This document shows positions 1 through 7,892 of a DNA stretch of 64,000 nt, in pieces (position 1 is the first letter of the stretch; every line of letters starts with the position of its first letter). The notes under the pieces were generated by a model. That model worked only from the letters and a program-made list of their open reading frames with translations, had not been told where the DNA came from and did no database searches. Made by a program: the position numbers and the translations under genes. The DNA comes from Chitinispirillaceae bacterium (GTDB lineage: Bacteria; Fibrobacterota; Chitinivibrionia; Chitinivibrionales; Chitinispirillaceae): NCBI GenBank assembly GCA_016929595.1, contig JAFGIN010000159.1:1-64000 (forward strand), read 5' to 3'.

Positions 1-43
1 CCTTCCCCCGTTAACGGGGGAAGGTGCCGAAGGCGGATGGGGG
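1..43. repeat. Palindromic intergenic repeat, cut by window start
   Basis: Positions 1-24 are a perfect palindrome centred between bases 12 and 13 (arms CCTTCCCCCGTT and its complement). They are followed by TGCCGAAGGCGGATGGGGG, which would pair with sequence left of the window if the palindrome continues. GC-rich palindromes of this kind are typical dispersed repeats in bacterial intergenic DNA. It lies just beyond the 3' end of the GH43 gene and could also act as a transcription stop, but no T-run is visible. Confidence 0.5.
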
Positions 44-109
44 AAAATCAGATCTATTCGCGATATACTATGTCGCTATGTATAAATCATGTAACATTGA
101 AGCTACCAG

Positions 110-1975
110 TCATTTTACCAGGGTAATAGAGCGACTGCATTGGGTCTTTCCTCTGGAAAATCCCATGATAAAATAATTCCCGTCAGACAGATCGGGAATA
201 TGACAGTTGATTGAATTATAGCCTTTATGTGTATAGCCATTGAAGACCTGATCAATCAGCCTGCCTCTTATATCGAAAATATAAAAAGACAGTTGTGTTG
301 CCTGGGGGGATTGATAGTGTATTGTAAGTTCAGACATTTCGGAATACTGAATACCATAGATACCAGAAAAAGATTCTTGTAACTGATTTCGCTTTAATGA
401 AACCTGACCATCAGGATAAAGGTCGATCTTCTGATTAACAGAAGATCCAATCTGGAACCAGTCAAAATCAGCAATGCCTCCAGTACTCCTGGTTGCAAAG
501 TTAAAAAGAGCAAAACGGTATCCCATAAAATGTGCAAGATCGTAGGACATCTGAAGAGTATTGCCAATTGCTTTCCAGGTGGTACTGTCGGTGCTGTAGA
601 AGAAGGTCGCTTTATCAGTTTTATTAGAGAAGTTCATGTCGATTCGAAGATAAATTTTGTTTTGTGAAAGTGTTGCAGTTGCGACCTGTGTTGCACCATT
701 GTTCATGACAACGGTATTTATGGTTCCATTCCGTTTTACTGCAACAAAACCGTATTTCGCCTGCAATGCTGCAAGTCCTGCACAATCGCCATCCTTGAGC
801 CCGCTCACATCCAGGGAGATCCGGCCAGAACATTTGGGACCAAATGACCTTTGAGTAAGGGTATTTCGTGCATTGAGAAAGCTATTATCAACTCGTCCGG
901 TTTTGATACGGTAATATCCCGGTCGTTGGGTAAGCGACCTGTTTGCATTGTCAGGATTATGATTGATCTGCCATTCGAGTTTTAATGTGGTATCGGAGAA
1001 ATTGTCAGAAGTTACACATCCGGAAGTATCTCCGGAAGAAACAGATGGTAAGGTAAAGCTAACCGGAGCAGTACCATCACTGAATACCGGCCAGTCATTC
1101 TTCCATGTTACCGGCATAATCCAGGGACTGCGTCCGACAGCACCATTGTCCTGGAAAAGATATCCTATCCAGCTGCTGTCTTTCATCTGTAAAATACTCC
1201 CCTGGGCTACTCCATTACTTTTTAATACAACTTTTGATTCAAACGTTCCGGTAAGTGATTTTCCTCTGGAACAGATCTGAGTCCGCATGCCACCACTGGG
1301 CCAGCAGATATTGAAAACGTAATAGTATCCATTATGCTTGTAAACCTGGGACCCTTCAGCCCGCAAGCCACCGGCACCCGCAACTGATGCCGGATCGGTA
1401 AGAAGCACTTTGTTAAGTCCACCGGATTTGACACTGGTAAGATCTGCATTCAGTTCAATAATACGTATGTTTCCATTACCGAATACTACATAGTTTTTAC
1501 CGTCATCATCAAGGATCAGTGATGGGTCATGCCAGTTGGGTAATCTGGTTTCTTTCCAGTTCCCGTTGCAGATATCATTCGTTGTGTAAAGATGTGAATT
1601 TCCTGTTGTTTGCGAGAACGTTAGAACATAGTAAATGCCATTTCTGTAACGGAAGCTGCTGGCCCACGTTCCTTTACCATATGCATTTTTACCATTGGCA
1701 AGGTTAAGCATATCATTACTGGCCAGGATGGAGTAACAGTACGAGACTGTTTTCCAATGCACCATATCATCCGATTCCATAATTGGTACTCCGGGAGTCA
1801 TATGCATAGTGGTCTGACTCATATAATATTTGTCAGCTACGCGGATGATAGAAATATCAGGAATGTCAGCATACAATATGGGGTTTGTAACGTTTGCGGC
1901 ATATCCTGCAGGGGTATTGATAAATCCTGAAAACAGTCCAATAAGTAAGACTAAATATGTTAATTGCTTTATCAT
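110..1975 (-). CDS. Secreted GH43 glycoside hydrolase with C-terminal Por-like sorting domain
   Basis: The 621-aa protein starts with a signal peptide (about residues 1-26, ending in AGYA). The five-bladed GH43 propeller follows, with the usual triad visible: base D40 in ADIPDIS, pKa modulator D150 in WHDPSLILDDDG and acid E207 in LRAEGSQ. Residues about 310-515 look like the concanavalin-like domain found C-terminal in GH43 xylosidases and arabinofuranosidases. The last 80 residues (FYIFDIRGRLI, then DGNYFIMGF) resemble a Por/T9SS C-terminal domain, so export to the cell surface is inferred. Activity is probably beta-xylosidase or alpha-L-arabinofuranosidase; the subfamily (GH43_12-like) is a guess. 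It is divergent from a second GH43 gene and may share its regulation. Confidence 0.88.
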   Translation of the reverse strand: MIKQLTYLVLLIGLFSGFINTPAGYAANVTNPILYADIPDISIIRVADKYYMSQTTMHMTPGVPIMESDDMVHWKTVSYCYSILASNDMLNLANGKNAYGKGTWASSFRYRNGIYYVLTFSQTTGNSHLYTTNDICNGNWKETRLPNWHDPSLILDDDGKNYVVFGNGNIRIIELNADLTSVKSGGLNKVLLTDPASVAGAGGLRAEGSQVYKHNGYYYVFNICWPSGGMRTQICSRGKSLTGTFESKVVLKSNGVAQGSILQMKDSSWIGYLFQDNGAVGRSPWIMPVTWKNDWPVFSDGTAPVSFTLPSVSSGDTSGCVTSDNFSDTTLKLEWQINHNPDNANRSLTQRPGYYRIKTGRVDNSFLNARNTLTQRSFGPKCSGRISLDVSGLKDGDCAGLAALQAKYGFVAVKRNGTINTVVMNNGATQVATATLSQNKIYLRIDMNFSNKTDKATFFYSTDSTTWKAIGNTLQMSYDLAHFMGYRFALFNFATRSTGGIADFDWFQIGSSVNQKIDLYPDGQVSLKRNQLQESFSGIYGIQYSEMSELTIHYQSPQATQLSFYIFDIRGRLIDQVFNGYTHKGYNSINCHIPDLSDGNYFIMGFSRGKTQCSRSITLVK

Positions 1976-2166
1976 TGTTATTACCAGCTTTTAGAATGAA
2001 TGTAACTATTTTTTCAACTGTCATTTTGTCTTAACTATTAAATTAGCTTAATAAATTTGTGAATGCTCCGGATACTTTTCAAAAATAAGCAGAAAGTTTG
2101 GACAGAAAGGTCTACAATGCTCAAATGTCAAAATGTTTTAAACTTGAGTGATCCGGTACAGTGGTG

Positions 2167-2182
2167 TGGACATTAATGTCCA
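2167..2182. promoter_or_regulatory. 16-bp perfect palindrome in divergent GH43 intergenic region
   Basis: TGGACATTAATGTCCA reads the same on both strands and sits between the divergent GH43 genes (non-coding stretch 1976-2291). Symmetric sites in such places are often operators for a carbohydrate-responsive regulator. A T-run (CTTTTTAATT) follows on the plus strand, so a weak hairpin terminator is the alternative. Downstream, TGCTATATT at 2222-2230 could be an extended -10 for the rightward gene. No regulator gene lies next to it. Confidence 0.4.
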
Positions 2183-2291
2183 GACTTTTTAATTCTTTAA
2201 TTAAAATCCAACCGCAATGTATGCTATATTATTTAGAAATAGTGAAGTCCAATTTATAATAACCGTTTTTTTACTACAGATTGGAACAGGG

Positions 2292-3827
2292 ATGAAAATC
2301 GGAAAAATAGTTAGTGTGTCTATGTATGGTCTGCTTGCAATTATTAACTCAGGGGCTGTTTTTGCCGACAATCCAATTATCTCACACAAATTTACCGCCG
2401 ATCCTAATGCGATGGTGTGGAACGGCAGGGTGTATGTCTATTGCTCTCGTGATGATAATAACAAAGGTGAGGCTTACGATATCATCGATTACACTTTGAT
2501 TTCGTCAGACGATATGGTGAACTGGACTGATCACGGAGAGGTTTTCAAAGTGCCACGTGATGCATCATGGGCAAATCGTGCCTATGCCCCCGGATGTGTT
2601 GAAAGGGAAGGAAAATTTTACCTTTATTTTCCTGATGGAGGCTCTTCAATTGGCGTTGCTGTGGGAGAGAAGCCTGATGGACCATTCAAAGATGCTCTGG
2701 GGAAAGCGATAGTCAGTAAAAGCATGCCTAATTGCGATGTGGAATGGCTGTTCGATCCAGCTGCTTATATTGATGATGATGGGCAGGCATATCTTTATTT
2801 TGGAGGCGGGCAGAATACAGCTGGGACAAATCTCAGGGTGATCAAATTAAATGAGGATATGATCTCAACTTCCGGAACTGCGGTAACTATAAAGGCTCCA
2901 AAATCGTTCGAAGCAGCTTTCGTACATAAGTTCAACAATAAGTATTACTTTACGTATTCGACCGACTTTTCAAATGGGGCCGCCAAAATAGACTATATGA
3001 TAAGTGACAATCCCATGACCGGTTTTACACACAAGGGAACTGTGTTGCCAAATCCACCTAAAAATAAGGGCAATAACAACCATGCTTCAATTGTGGAATT
3101 CAAGGACAAGTGGTATATCTTCTATCACGATCGATGTATCAGTAATGAGGTCTATACACGAAGTGTTAATGTTGATGTTGTTACCTATAATACCGACGGG
3201 ACAATGAAACAGACTTCATGTACTGTTGCCGGACCTTCTCAAGTAAAAAATCTAAACCCTTACGATACCATTCAGGCTGAAACAATGAATAAACAGAAGG
3301 GTATTAAAACCGATATATGCAGCGATGGTGGCATCATGCTGACCAGTATTTCCGATGGAGATTATACTAATATTTCGGGTGTTGATTTTGGTACTGGTGC
3401 TGCAAAATTCGAAATCCGGGCAGCAAGCGCTGCGAGTGGGGGGACAATTGAACTGCGCCTTGGAAGTGTAACGGGAACACTGGCAGGAACCTGCACAATT
3501 GATGGAACCGGTGGCTGGACTACCTGGAAGAACTTTTCCTGTGAAGTGTCCGGTGCTTCCGGAGTAAAGGATCTTTACCTGGTTTACAAAGGCTCAGGTG
3601 AGCCATATCGTCTGAACTGGTATCTGTTTTCTGATGGAAAAACCGGGGTAAAAGCAGCTGGCTTACGCAATGACCCAACTAATAAATGTCAGAGCAGACG
3701 TTTACTGTCTATTGACAATAAATCAGGGATTTCAGGTGGAAATCGAATGCATGACATATCTGGGAGAACTGTTACGAAGCATAACACAGTTACTAAAATG
3801 AGTGATGGCATTTATATACTCAAATGA
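2292..3827 (+). CDS. Secreted GH43 hydrolase with CBM6-like module (arabinoxylan arabinofuranohydrolase type)
   Basis: The reading frame is open from 2217, but ATG at 2292, just after AACAGGG, begins a normal signal peptide (MKIGKIVSVS to VFA), giving 511 aa. The GH43 propeller shows base D37 (FTADPNAMV), D155 (FDPAAYIDDDG) and acid E207 (SFEAAFVHKF). From about residue 340 a CBM6-like beta-sandwich begins (IQAETMN, then LRLGSVTGTLAGTCTI, ending NWYLF). A short, apparently degraded Por-like tail closes the protein (MHDISGRTV, DGIYILK). This architecture matches arabinoxylan arabinofuranohydrolases that trim side chains from xylan. It probably works outside the cell with the divergent GH43 enzyme. 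Confidence 0.88.
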   Translation: MKIGKIVSVSMYGLLAIINSGAVFADNPIISHKFTADPNAMVWNGRVYVYCSRDDNNKGEAYDIIDYTLISSDDMVNWTDHGEVFKVPRDASWANRAYAPGCVEREGKFYLYFPDGGSSIGVAVGEKPDGPFKDALGKAIVSKSMPNCDVEWLFDPAAYIDDDGQAYLYFGGGQNTAGTNLRVIKLNEDMISTSGTAVTIKAPKSFEAAFVHKFNNKYYFTYSTDFSNGAAKIDYMISDNPMTGFTHKGTVLPNPPKNKGNNNHASIVEFKDKWYIFYHDRCISNEVYTRSVNVDVVTYNTDGTMKQTSCTVAGPSQVKNLNPYDTIQAETMNKQKGIKTDICSDGGIMLTSISDGDYTNISGVDFGTGAAKFEIRAASAASGGTIELRLGSVTGTLAGTCTIDGTGGWTTWKNFSCEVSGASGVKDLYLVYKGSGEPYRLNWYLFSDGKTGVKAAGLRNDPTNKCQSRRLLSIDNKSGISGGNRMHDISGRTVTKHNTVTKMSDGIYILK

Positions 3828-4260
3828 AAAAAAATACATCAGGAAACTTTTATAAAAAGTAAAAAACAAGGTGCCCGAAAATGCTATTGCATCGGCAGTT
3901 ATTAACTGTCTCATAATACAATGCACAGGTTTTCATTTCGAAGTCGGTATTGGTATCGAAAAGCATAGTAATTGAGGATTGTTCCCGATTCCGATGCGAC
4001 TGTGCCCCCGAAAACCCTGACCTGCCGTAGCTTTTGCAAAAGAGGTAGACTGGATCCAAATATCTTAGATTGAGTGAATTATGTGATGTTTTGCCGGAAT
4101 ACTAATGTAACTAAACGCATCCTGCATTCAGAAGTTACCGAAACGATTGTGATGCTGAGATGTACGTACAGCAGAAGCAGAATCAAGTAAAATTCAGAAC
4201 TTACTTAAAATGGTGAAAAAGCAGATGTGTAATAGCAAGTTCATTTCCCTGGCTTTTATA
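3828..4260. other. Gene-free stretch, no recognised content
   Basis: Between the CBM6/GH43 gene and the repeat at 4261 only short chance frames are present. I see no tRNA, terminator with a clear T-run, or recognisable protein fragment on either strand. Together with the neighbouring repeat and GH43 remnant, it looks like decayed accessory DNA. Confidence 0.4.
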
Positions 4261-4361
4261 AACCTCATCCCCCAACCCCTTCTCCTATCAAAGAAGGGGA
4301 GTTAAAATCTATAATTCTGAATTCACCCTTCTCTGGTAGGAGAAGGGCCGGAGATGAGGTT
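4261..4361. repeat. MITE-like inverted repeat, about 101 bp
   Basis: The left arm (4261-4296, beginning AACCTCATCCCCCAACCC) and right arm (4328-4361, ending GGCCGGAGATGAGGTT) are imperfect reverse complements over about 35 bp, separated by an AT-rich centre. This is the layout of a non-autonomous miniature element or large REP-type repeat. It has no coding capacity. It lies 32 bp from the stop of the truncated GH43 fragment, so an insertion or recombination event here may have destroyed that gene. Confidence 0.7.
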
Positions 4362-4393
4362 AAAAAGCGAAGCACAGGGAGTTAAACTTGCGA

Positions 4394-4576
4394 TTAATAA
4401 ACGCTCAAAACATAGTAAATTCCACATGCATGCGCATTGATATGTTTTCCATCATTGGCGAGCCACTTTTTCCCGGGAGTGAATTTTGTGATGGCCTGAG
4501 CGGAAAGAGAGACATTTATTGCCAGAAGTAAGGAAATGATTTGAAAATGCAGGGTAGATAATAATGTTTCATTTTT
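4394..4576 (-). pseudogene. Truncated N-terminus of a GH43-type secreted hydrolase
   Basis: This minus-strand frame encodes a signal-peptide-like stretch (IISLLLAINVSLSAQA) followed by FTPGKKWLANDGKHINAHA and CGIYYV, then stops. The pattern PGKxWxxxDGxxINAHGGGI is the start of GH43 exo-galactanase-like enzymes, but here only about 30 mature residues remain and HGGG is altered to HACG. There is no ATG in frame at the expected start; the only upstream ATG is inside the neighbouring barrel gene. I read it as a remnant left by deletion next to the repeat at 4261-4361, not as a functional gene. Confidence 0.5.
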
Positions 4577-4589
4577 ATGGTGGTTAATG

Positions 4590-5897
4590 TCAGAAAAAGA
4601 ATGCACATCGTAGCATGAAATACCAGTCTTTCGTGCGTGGGACCATCTCTCTGTACAATCGTTTACCTGCGAGAAGATAGGTCGCTCTTGATGAATGGTC
4701 ACTTGCTATTTGTCCGCTGAAACAAACATGTTTCACTGTCTTTGAAGCATAAACAGACCACTTCCAGTCATCATCATGCTTTGCTTTCCATTCCGAATAA
4801 TAATCCATTCCTGTCTGCGTATTAAAATCCGGTACGGGTGAATTGGCTTTCCAGATAAAATGATAGGAGTTCATATAAGGGCTGGGAAAGTATTCTCCTT
4901 CCAAAGCAAGAACATCAAGTAATTTAAAGGCCGGGAAATTAAATCCAAACATAATCGGGGTTCGCTCCCGGCGATTGCTGTACCATCCAGGATAATTTTT
5001 GATGCCAAGAATCGCCAACTCACCATATATTTTAAGATCGTTTTCACCAAGTATGGTTGACCCGAAAAAATGTTTCGGGTCAAGTGTGACGGCGCAGACA
5101 GCTTTTGTTCCCCTGAATGTGTAGTCTGTTTTAACACCCGAAACACTATCTGTAAATGAGGTCATCGTTGGATAGTACGATCTGTTCTTTGCCGGAGTTA
5201 CCCTGTTTGGATAAAATGGTACAAGGTGATAGAATGATATCCCCATTGACATATTAAGAAATGATCCTATAGTCGCGTATCCCAGCAATGCGGATAATGA
5301 CAGGTCTAAAGTGGGGTAGCATTCAGTTTCAGTGTTTAAAAAAATGTCAGCATTCAACCTGCCTGAAGGCAACTGTTTACGGTATCCTGTATGCATTCCG
5401 GCCAGCTTGGATTTATCTGCTATTTCAAACCCACTTACCAGCAGAGGCGGATATGCATTACTTCTGAAAAGATATTCACCGAGGTTCATGGCCTCCGCAT
5501 TATACTTTACAGGAAAGTACCCGAATTCACTTATGACTGTATCATTAAGGCCAGTGTTCCAGATCGTTTTTATCGATAGGTCAAGTAAGGATATGGAAAA
5601 GTATTTCTGAAGTTGTTCGGCATTATCCGAACCCATTGCGATACCCACAACCGGAAAGAAAAACGAGCTCATGATATGGACATGGCAGGTACTTCGGAAT
5701 GTTACAGGTGCAGTGACTTTGATGCCGGCCTGAATATCAGTAAGCCATTGCTGATCAAAGTTGACAACTGTTGCATTTTTATCCGGTTCCGAACTCTGAA
5801 CCTGTCCCATTGTCAGCCAGCCCCATCCGGAAATGGCTGGTTTGGTTTTTTCATCTGACATTGCGGGTATTGCCAGTAGCATTGAGAGCAGTAGCAT
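4590..5897 (-). CDS. Predicted outer-membrane beta-barrel-like protein, third gene of cytochrome cassette
   Basis: From ATG 5897 the product is 435 aa with a short hydrophobic leader (LLLSMLLAIPAMS). It is rich in alternating aromatic/polar strands (GWGWLTMGQ, SISLLDLSIKTIWN, FGYFPVKYN, DWYFMLRCAFFF), and the terminal aromatic stretch suits an outer-membrane barrel. I recognise no named family. The frame runs upstream to 6008, overlapping the cytochrome gene, but that extension is not signal-like and 5897 leaves a 49-bp gap. No strong SD is visible, so the start is uncertain. Its place behind two secreted haem proteins suggests a role in anchoring or exporting them. Confidence 0.55.
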   Translation of the reverse strand: MLLLSMLLAIPAMSDEKTKPAISGWGWLTMGQVQSSEPDKNATVVNFDQQWLTDIQAGIKVTAPVTFRSTCHVHIMSSFFFPVVGIAMGSDNAEQLQKYFSISLLDLSIKTIWNTGLNDTVISEFGYFPVKYNAEAMNLGEYLFRSNAYPPLLVSGFEIADKSKLAGMHTGYRKQLPSGRLNADIFLNTETECYPTLDLSLSALLGYATIGSFLNMSMGISFYHLVPFYPNRVTPAKNRSYYPTMTSFTDSVSGVKTDYTFRGTKAVCAVTLDPKHFFGSTILGENDLKIYGELAILGIKNYPGWYSNRRERTPIMFGFNFPAFKLLDVLALEGEYFPSPYMNSYHFIWKANSPVPDFNTQTGMDYYSEWKAKHDDDWKWSVYASKTVKHVCFSGQIASDHSSRATYLLAGKRLYREMVPRTKDWYFMLRCAFFF

Positions 5898-5946
5898 TTT
5901 TGGTGTCTGCTTAACTATTGAGGGACATTTTGAACAGTTGCAATGT

Positions 5947-7869
5947 TTAGAGTGAAAGAATGTATTGAACAAGATGATCAAATTCCTCTTTTGAGAGATT
6001 GTTGACATTTCTGGAGTGACCGGTTTGCCTGAGATTTATTTCTACAGTTTCATGCGATCCGATATGATTGTATGGACCTGTGCGCCAGCATTCAATAAGT
6101 GACGGGGTGTCCCAGTCAAATGACGGATCATAATCGTCAAAAGTACCGGCATTCGCTTTTCTCAGATTTGTAAAGAGCGGCGCCGGATGGCAATGTACGC
6201 AATCAAGTTTATCAGCATCATAGTAAATTTCTTTACCTTTCAGGGCTGATTCGCTCAGCCTTCCTTTAACAAGTTTGGGACTTGGTACCGGTTTGAGACG
6301 CATGAGAAAGGTGTCTAATGCAATACTTGTCTGGGCATCCGGTTCTACCTGTAATTCGAGTCGAATACCTGAACGTACAGATTCATATGCATTATCGCGC
6401 TTGCAGCCCCAGTTGGCCGGAGGTGTTTGAAATGTAAAAAGCATGCTTTTTGCATTTTTAGGCGAGCTCAGATAAGAATCAGAAAGGATCCAGTTCAATC
6501 CATCCGGACGTGTAAAGGGATGACAGGAGTGACAGGATTGCCAGTGGCCGACACAAAGATTTGCATCATAAAAATAGCTCTCACCCTTGCGTTCTGCTGT
6601 GAGTTTTTTTTCTTCCCCTGCCAGAGGATATTTTGTAACAGAAATACTGGAGTCTTCCAAGTCAATCATATTTATCGATTGAGAGAAGTAACCGGTAAAA
6701 TATACTTTCGAGCCTGCAGTTACAATACTCCGTGGACTCCGTGCCTGTGCAATCACTGTTTTTTTCAAATCACGTATAAATGAAAAATCATGCGATACAT
6801 CTCCTTTCCCTTCAAGTTTCTTAAACATTGAAGGCATATCGATGATCGTTATTATATCATACCCTGCGTGAATCACACAGAGCCACTTTGAATTATCGGT
6901 GCAAGCGGCACTCCATGGATTGGCGAATCCATGGATATTATCATCAAGCTCAATATCGTTAAAGAGCGCTTTCTTTTCCATATCTACTATTGCGAGGTTG
7001 TTGGAGTGAACCCACCCCTGTTCCAACGTAACAGCCGGCAGGTTGACCCGGCCAATCAGATGTGGTATGAAGGCATATTTTTTTTCCGGAGATAAACAGA
7101 TGTTCATAGTCGAATGGCTGCCATCGGGAAGTCTGATTATTTTTTCAATCTCTCCGCTCGATGTGTTGATAAAACATACTTTGCAGGTCATTGTTGTATC
7201 TGTCGAGATGCCATCGGGAATCATATTTGCGACCAGCAGTGATGCGTTATCGGTAGTAAGTGCCAGAGAATATGGTTCTTTTATTGCAGCAACACGTTTG
7301 ATCTCTTTTTGAGCAGAAAGGTCGATGAAAGAGATGGTATTTTCAAGCCAGTTGCAAACATAGAGCATACTGTTATCTGAATTGAGGATCGGTGAACGGG
7401 CCATATGGCCGACAGGAATACGTTTTTTAATAATACCGTCTGCATTGTTAATAACACATACCATTCCATTGGGCCAGCGTTCTGATGCGCACGTTACATA
7501 CAGGTGAGAACCATCAGATGAGACTGCGATTCCGGTGGGTTCATTGGGAAGCTGAATCGATCGGACAACGTTGTTTGAACTTACCGAATAAAGGTCAACC
7601 TTTTTTGCTGTTTGCTCGCAAATGTAGATGTGTTTTTTATCAGGAGAAAGAATCATTGCTGATGGTGAAAGATATTTCGGCTTCTGCAATGACTCCAGAT
7701 CTCCATTTAATGCAAGAAGCTCATATACGAGAGCAGGGGAGACTATTGAACGTTCATTATTATTTGCTAATAAGATCTGAAAAAGTACCATTACCGCAAA
7801 CGTAATAAAAAAATACTTTGTTACTACTGTTTTATACGTAGTGCAGATTTTATTTACTATTTTATGCAT
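5947..7869 (-). CDS. YVTN beta-propeller protein with di-haem cytochrome c domain
   Basis: The N-terminal 370 residues form YVTN/NHL-like propeller blades (MILSPDKKHIYICEQ, GIAVSSDGSHLYVT, SLALTTDNASLLVAN). The C-terminal part has two CxxCH haem c sites: CHSCH near residue 448 and CVHCH near 557. The layout resembles MauG/di-haem peroxidase-like domains fused to propellers, which are periplasmic or surface redox proteins. An uncleaved or cleaved hydrophobic segment (YFFITFAVMVLFQILLA) gives export. ATG 7869 is my choice; a TTG at 7896 overlaps the upstream stop codon (TTGA) and has no SD. The preceding gene is almost certainly cotranscribed. The electron donor and substrate cannot be read from sequence. 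Confidence 0.8.
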   Translation of the reverse strand: MHKIVNKICTTYKTVVTKYFFITFAVMVLFQILLANNNERSIVSPALVYELLALNGDLESLQKPKYLSPSAMILSPDKKHIYICEQTAKKVDLYSVSSNNVVRSIQLPNEPTGIAVSSDGSHLYVTCASERWPNGMVCVINNADGIIKKRIPVGHMARSPILNSDNSMLYVCNWLENTISFIDLSAQKEIKRVAAIKEPYSLALTTDNASLLVANMIPDGISTDTTMTCKVCFINTSSGEIEKIIRLPDGSHSTMNICLSPEKKYAFIPHLIGRVNLPAVTLEQGWVHSNNLAIVDMEKKALFNDIELDDNIHGFANPWSAACTDNSKWLCVIHAGYDIITIIDMPSMFKKLEGKGDVSHDFSFIRDLKKTVIAQARSPRSIVTAGSKVYFTGYFSQSINMIDLEDSSISVTKYPLAGEEKKLTAERKGESYFYDANLCVGHWQSCHSCHPFTRPDGLNWILSDSYLSSPKNAKSMLFTFQTPPANWGCKRDNAYESVRSGIRLELQVEPDAQTSIALDTFLMRLKPVPSPKLVKGRLSESALKGKEIYYDADKLDCVHCHPAPLFTNLRKANAGTFDDYDPSFDWDTPSLIECWRTGPYNHIGSHETVEINLRQTGHSRNVNNLSKEEFDHLVQYILSL

Positions 7870-7892
7870 ATGACAAGTTGTAAACTCCGGCT

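Noticed and set aside
4577-4702. Upstream part of the minus-strand frame that contains the GH43 remnant
   Set aside because: It lies within or against the barrel gene's 3' end and shows no signal peptide or domain; only the segment 4394-4576 is recognisable.
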